From Bacteroidales bacterium (GTDB lineage Bacteria > Bacteroidota > Bacteroidia > Bacteroidales > Tenuifilaceae): a stretch of 64,000 bases of DNA. Below are positions 60,138-64,000 of this stretch, piece by piece (position 1 is the stretch's first letter; each line of letters begins with the position of its first letter). The translations under genes were made by a program, and so were the position numbers. The stretch is from assembly GCA_013141385.1 (NCBI GenBank), contig JABFRB010000014.1:1-64000 (forward strand), given 5' to 3'. A model generated the notes under the pieces. The model searched no databases. It saw only the letters and a list, made by a program, of their open reading frames with translations, and was not told where the DNA came from.

Positions 60138-62030
60138 ATGAAGAAATTATCATTATTGATATTGTTAACCCTAACCGCTACTATCTGCATGAACGCTCAA
60201 AATGACAAGCAAAGTAAATTAGCAACACCTGACTATAGGTACAATTGGAATTTTACAGACATCTACCCAAGTTGGGATGCATGGGCAAAGGATATTGAAA
60301 TTGTAAAACAAGAAATCCCAAAATATCTGGAATTTAAAGGAAAACTAGGAGAGAGTCCAGAGAAAATGTTGGAGTACTTTGAATTCACCGAAATGAGTTC
60401 CATAAAAATCAATAAACTTTATGTTTATGTATCGCTACAAAAGGATGTTGATGGGAAAAATCCAATTTATTCCTCTAAAGAACAAGAACTACAAACAGTT
60501 CTTATGCAAATTGGTATGAACAGTAACTGGGTATCACCAGAACTTGCATCAATACCTCCCGAGAAAGTTTACAAATGGATGGAAAATAGGCCTAAGTTAG
60601 CTGTCTATAAACATGATATAGAAAGTTTATACCGTTTACAAGCACATATTTTACCAGAAGCCACTCAAAATATAATTACCCAATATAGTAGCGCACTCGA
60701 TGCTAGTTCAAAAATTTACAGTTCGCTTTCGATTGCTGATATTGAATTCCTCAAGGTTTTACTTTCAACAGGTGAAGAACTATTAGCATCTCCTGCAATG
60801 GCCTCCAAAGTTTATAATTCAAATCCTAATCAGGAGGATAGAAAGAAAATGGGAGACGCTACAAGAGTTCCTTACCTAAAAAACAAAAACACCTATGCTG
60901 ATATATATTTAGGCATGCTTCAGGAAAGATGGGCATCTGCAAAGTTAAAAGGTTATAAATCTTGTCTTGATGCTGTTCTGGAATCGAACAATATCCCTAA
61001 AGATGTTTATCTAAATCTACTTCAAGTAGCAGAAGAGAATTCTCAACCACTACAAAAGTATTATGAACTCCGTAAAAAAGCCTTAAAACTTGATAAGTAT
61101 TACATGACCGATAACTATATTGAACTTGTTGATTTCTCTAAATCATACAAATGGGAAGATGCGGTTGGAATTGTCAAGGAAGCTTTAATCCCCATGGGTA
61201 GTGATTACAATAAACTACTTGCAACAAGTTTTCAGGGTGGATGGATTGATGTTTACGAAAAACCAGGTAAACGAACTGGTGCCTATAACCTTACTGTATA
61301 CGGAATTCATCCTTACTTACTAATGAACTGGGACGAAACGCGCGATAACGTTTTCACGCTTGCCCATGAGTTGGGTCATGCCATGCATGGATTATTAGCA
61401 ACCAACAATCAACCAATGACATACTCAAGTGCAGCAACAGTGGTTGCTGAGGTAGCATCAACATTCAACGAGAAAATACTGCTCGATTATATGCTTGAAA
61501 AATCAAATGATCCAAAAGAAAAGATCACACTTTTAGTACAAGCAATCGATAATATTGTTGGAACCTTCTACCGTCAGGCTCAATTCGCTGATTTTGAGTA
61601 CAAAACTCATGAAATGATTGAAAAAGATCAACCACTTAATACCGAGACCTTTGCCCAAATATATAATGATGCAGATCTTAAGTATAATGGAAATATGATT
61701 GAACGATCCATCGATGGTAAATATTCATGGCCAAGAATTTCACATTTCTATAACTACTCCTTCTATGTTTACAACTACGCCGTTTCTTTTTCCGCTTCTA
61801 GTAGCCTTTACGAGCAAATTGCAAAAACAAGTGACAAAAAATCTGCTCAGGCTGCACTTGATAGGTATCTTAACCTATTAAAATCTGGAAGCAATGACTA
61901 TCCAGTAACTTTACTCCAAAAAGCGGGCGTAGATCTTACAACAAAAGAACCATTTTTGGCAGTTATTCACCAGATGGAAAAACTTGTAAATCAACTTGAA
62001 AAAGAATTAAAAGCAGCAGGAAAATTATAA
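60138..62030 (+). CDS. pepF: Oligoendopeptidase F (M3 family), exported
   Basis: A 630-residue zinc peptidase that cleaves short peptides. The metal site is HELGH (His410, Glu411, His414) in FTLAHELGHAMHG, with a further Glu in VVAEVASTFNE. An N-terminal signal peptide (KKLSLLILLTLTATICMNA) places it in the periplasm, unlike the cytoplasmic PepF of Firmicutes. DYRYNWNFTDIYPSWDAW is the usual start of the mature enzyme. A strong terminator follows. Confidence 0.94.
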   Translation: MKKLSLLILLTLTATICMNAQNDKQSKLATPDYRYNWNFTDIYPSWDAWAKDIEIVKQEIPKYLEFKGKLGESPEKMLEYFEFTEMSSIKINKLYVYVSLQKDVDGKNPIYSSKEQELQTVLMQIGMNSNWVSPELASIPPEKVYKWMENRPKLAVYKHDIESLYRLQAHILPEATQNIITQYSSALDASSKIYSSLSIADIEFLKVLLSTGEELLASPAMASKVYNSNPNQEDRKKMGDATRVPYLKNKNTYADIYLGMLQERWASAKLKGYKSCLDAVLESNNIPKDVYLNLLQVAEENSQPLQKYYELRKKALKLDKYYMTDNYIELVDFSKSYKWEDAVGIVKEALIPMGSDYNKLLATSFQGGWIDVYEKPGKRTGAYNLTVYGIHPYLLMNWDETRDNVFTLAHELGHAMHGLLATNNQPMTYSSAATVVAEVASTFNEKILLDYMLEKSNDPKEKITLLVQAIDNIVGTFYRQAQFADFEYKTHEMIEKDQPLNTETFAQIYNDADLKYNGNMIERSIDGKYSWPRISHFYNYSFYVYNYAVSFSASSSLYEQIAKTSDKKSAQAALDRYLNLLKSGSNDYPVTLLQKAGVDLTTKEPFLAVIHQMEKLVNQLEKELKAAGKL

Positions 62031-62050
62031 GATTATTATTACTTATAGTT

Positions 62051-62085
62051 AAAGGGGAAGAGCGAATCTTCCCCTTTTTTATTTT
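62051..62085 (+). terminator. Rho-independent terminator after pepF
   Basis: AAAGGGGAAGA and TCTTCCCCTTT form a strong stem around GCGAA, followed by TTTATTTT. Confidence 0.92.
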
Positions 62086-62304
62086 ATTTCATCACATCAT
62101 TGTATAGGAATTAATTTTATACCTGATTCGTCAAATCTCCTATCTCTTAAGCAAATAAAACAACCAACACCATAATCTGTGTACTTGCGCATTTAAACTC
62201 TCAAAACAGCTTATTTGGGAAAGTAACAAAAAGCGATTATACTGCTGGTTATCAATCACAAAAATCGACAAATCGCTGATTTTAGATAATATTATCTAAC
62301 AAAA

Positions 62305-62976
62305 TCAGTTCTCTATCTTTAATTCCCAGCCACCCGGTTGCGTTATTTCAAATTCAAGTTTACGATCAAAAAGGACAGACTTCATTTGATTCCAACTTTT
62401 AAAATTTATTTTACATGTAAACGGAAAACCAATACCTCTAAACCCAATTGATACACCATTTGAAAACTCTGTACCTGAACTTGCAGACATACTAAAATCC
62501 TCTACCGACTGCGATACTCCATTCATCGTAATTTTAATGGTTATTGAATTTCCATCACCCGTTCTAACAAAACTTGCAGAATTGATATTTGTTTTCTGAA
62601 TTATTCGGGGCAATATGGGTTTTGGGCCCACATATTTATCATTTTTCCAAATGCCATCTTGAATAATCTCCTTTCCATTTTCGATGAATGCATACGTCCC
62701 TTCACCATTCCTAACTCCCATTTCCCAACTACCATTATAAACTGCACCAGTTGACCAAATATATTTACCACGACCATTCGGGTAACCCTTCTTAAAAGAA
62801 CCCTCATAACTATCAACTCCATTTGCCGTCCCCTTACCATGTGCAAGACCCTTTTTACATCCTCCATTATAAGCACCTTGTAGATTCTTAACCAACACTT
62901 TACAAGAATCTTGTGCTTTTAGTGAACTAATAGAAACAAATAGGATTAAGCCAATCGTTAAATAAAATGTTTTCAT
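62305..62976 (-). CDS. MORN-repeat protein, exported
   Basis: A 223-residue protein with a signal peptide (FYLTIGLILFVSISSLKA). Residues 30-115 carry about four MORN repeats (YNGGCKKGLAHGKGTANG, YEGSFKKGYPNGRGKYIW, YNGSWEMGVRNGEGTYAF). The C-terminal half is an unassigned beta-rich region. MORN proteins bind lipids or polymers and here the protein is probably envelope-associated. A TACTTTTG promoter element on the minus strand lies at 63007-63014. Confidence 0.9.
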   Translation of the reverse strand: MKTFYLTIGLILFVSISSLKAQDSCKVLVKNLQGAYNGGCKKGLAHGKGTANGVDSYEGSFKKGYPNGRGKYIWSTGAVYNGSWEMGVRNGEGTYAFIENGKEIIQDGIWKNDKYVGPKPILPRIIQKTNINSASFVRTGDGNSITIKITMNGVSQSVEDFSMSASSGTEFSNGVSIGFRGIGFPFTCKINFKSWNQMKSVLFDRKLEFEITQPGGWELKIEN

Positions 62977-63108
62977 AACCTTTTAGATTTAATGTTAAAT
63001 AATATTCAAAAGTAAGAAATATTACAAATATTTAAACTGACCATTAACTTATAATTTATATATTTGATTTTTAATCCCTTGGCTAAATAAATTACTGATA
63101 TAGGCTTC

Positions 63109-63116
63109 TAAATTTG
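63109..63116 (+). promoter_or_regulatory. Bacteroidota-type -7 element for the FISUMP gene
   Basis: TAAATTTG matches TAnnTTTG, 14 nt before the start codon. Confidence 0.5.
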
Positions 63117-63130
63117 AGATAAAAAATATC

Positions 63131-63925
63131 ATGAGAATGTATTCTGTAATATTTCTTTTAACACTAATACCTATCATCCTTTTCTCTCAAAATAATAGTT
63201 GCAAATTCCTATCACAAACTGAAAAAGAATTAAGCACCGCCAATATTTTAAAAAAAAAGAGGAAAAAAAATAATTTTCCCATAATTTACGATCTGACAAC
63301 ATTTAAAACATCTAATAATCAATCTGATACAATATCTGATATCGACAAAAATCTATATAAAACTGTTCTGATTGGAAGTCAATTATGGATGGCTGAAAAC
63401 CTTAGAGTCACACATTATCAAGATGGTAGTGAAATAAAGTTAGTTTGTGATAATAAAACTTGGACCAACTTAAAAACTGGCTCATATTGTTGGTATAACA
63501 ACGATAGCATTCATAAGAATTTGTATGGTGCTATTTACAATTTTTATGCAGTTTGTAATTCGCATAAACTTTGCCCAATGGGTTGGCATGTGCCTACTGA
63601 TATAGAATGGACTATTTTAGTTGATTTTTTGGGTGGTAAAAACATTGCCGGTGGAAAACTCAAAGAGGTAGGTTTGTCAAACTGGAAATATCCAAATATC
63701 TGTGCAAATAATAGCACAGGATTCACTGCCCTTCCTGGAGGTTATAGAATTGGGAATAGTGGTAGTTTTTATGATTTCGGAAGCGTTGGCTTTTGGTGGA
63801 GTTCAACAGAATATAATTCAGAATATGCCTATCTTAGATATATTAACAACAATAATTCGAGCCTTAAGAAGAATTTTTATGTTAAAAAATTTGGATTTTC
63901 AGTCCGATGCATAAAAGATAATTGA
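63131..63925 (+). CDS. FISUMP (Fibrobacter major paralogous) domain protein
   Basis: A 264-residue exported protein. Signal peptide at 1-20 (YSVIFLLTLIPIILFS). Residues about 85-264 form a FISUMP domain: VLIGSQLWMAENLRVTHYQD, LCPMGWHVPTDIEWTIL, GFTALPGGYR, FWWSSTEYNSEYAYLRY and FGFSVRCIKD are the standard motifs. Such domains are usually on surface or secreted proteins and may bind carbohydrate. No T9SS C-terminal domain is seen. Confidence 0.92.
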   Translation: MRMYSVIFLLTLIPIILFSQNNSCKFLSQTEKELSTANILKKKRKKNNFPIIYDLTTFKTSNNQSDTISDIDKNLYKTVLIGSQLWMAENLRVTHYQDGSEIKLVCDNKTWTNLKTGSYCWYNNDSIHKNLYGAIYNFYAVCNSHKLCPMGWHVPTDIEWTILVDFLGGKNIAGGKLKEVGLSNWKYPNICANNSTGFTALPGGYRIGNSGSFYDFGSVGFWWSSTEYNSEYAYLRYINNNNSSLKKNFYVKKFGFSVRCIKDN

Positions 63926-64000
63926 TCATCAAACAATAGTTTCATATAAACTATTAAACATACTCCCTCCTTCTAAACTCAGAACAAACTATTGAGGTAG

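Overview
The window looks like part of the chromosome of a Bacteroidota bacterium, probably Bacteroidales/Marinilabiliales-like. Supporting signs are a fused MurF-alanine racemase, a PorT-type T9SS protein next to ubiE, a secreted protein with a T9SS type A C-terminal domain, DUF4199/DUF4294/FISUMP proteins, low GC, and many promoters of the TAnnTTTG form (the Bacteroidota -7 element). I saw no rRNA, tRNA, CRISPR array or integrase gene. One structured RNA, the SRP RNA, is clear.

Layout. 1-3 kb: gene-poor and full of repeats (nested palindromes, an fn3-like gene of a recurrent Bacteroidota family, and a 21-bp tandem array). 3.1-12.6 kb: a defence island. It is one tightly coupled type I restriction-modification operon, hsdM - RAYT transposase - hsdS - Ntn-hydrolase-like gene - GIY-YIG-like gene - hsdR, followed by a Fic protein with its own promoter. 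Two pairs of direct repeats bracket it. 12.6-18 kb: single-gene modules (GNAT, Nudix, an orphan, VOC, CPBP, TIR) separated by palindromic spacers, some of which resemble integron attC sites. 18.4-34.4 kb: ordinary core genes (nadE, Crp/Fnr, murF-alr, tdk, rsmI, CDGSH proteins, RDD, SDR/ALDH) mixed with small dispersed repeats. 34.4-41.5 kb: another accessory stretch with MITE-like repeats, a RadC-type JAMM protein, a structured leader with a 29-residue peptide gene, a T9SS lipase-like protein and a second 21-bp-period array. 41.6-64 kb: core genes (thpR, a polyprenyl glycosylphosphotransferase, purL-ubiE-porT, a BamA-like protein, a chemoreceptor, a GT2-DUF4199 operon, ffs, ilvE, pepF, MORN and FISUMP proteins).

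The strongest candidate for an undescribed system is the hsd operon. Two genes unrelated to restriction sit between hsdS and hsdR, with start/stop overlaps at the hsdS-Ntn and Ntn-GIY-YIG junctions. One encodes a proteasome-beta-like Ntn hydrolase with a Thr directly after the start Met. The other encodes a GIY-YIG-like nuclease. The arrangement recalls effector genes such as prrC that ride in hsd operons. The RAYT gene between hsdM and hsdS is bounded by a 10-bp direct repeat, so the stop and start codons on both sides are intact. It also carries a perfect 30-bp palindrome in frame. Secondary candidates are a TIR protein with a possible ubiquitin-like C-terminal domain, and a promoter-hairpins-29-residue peptide-terminator module at 35.9-36.2 kb.
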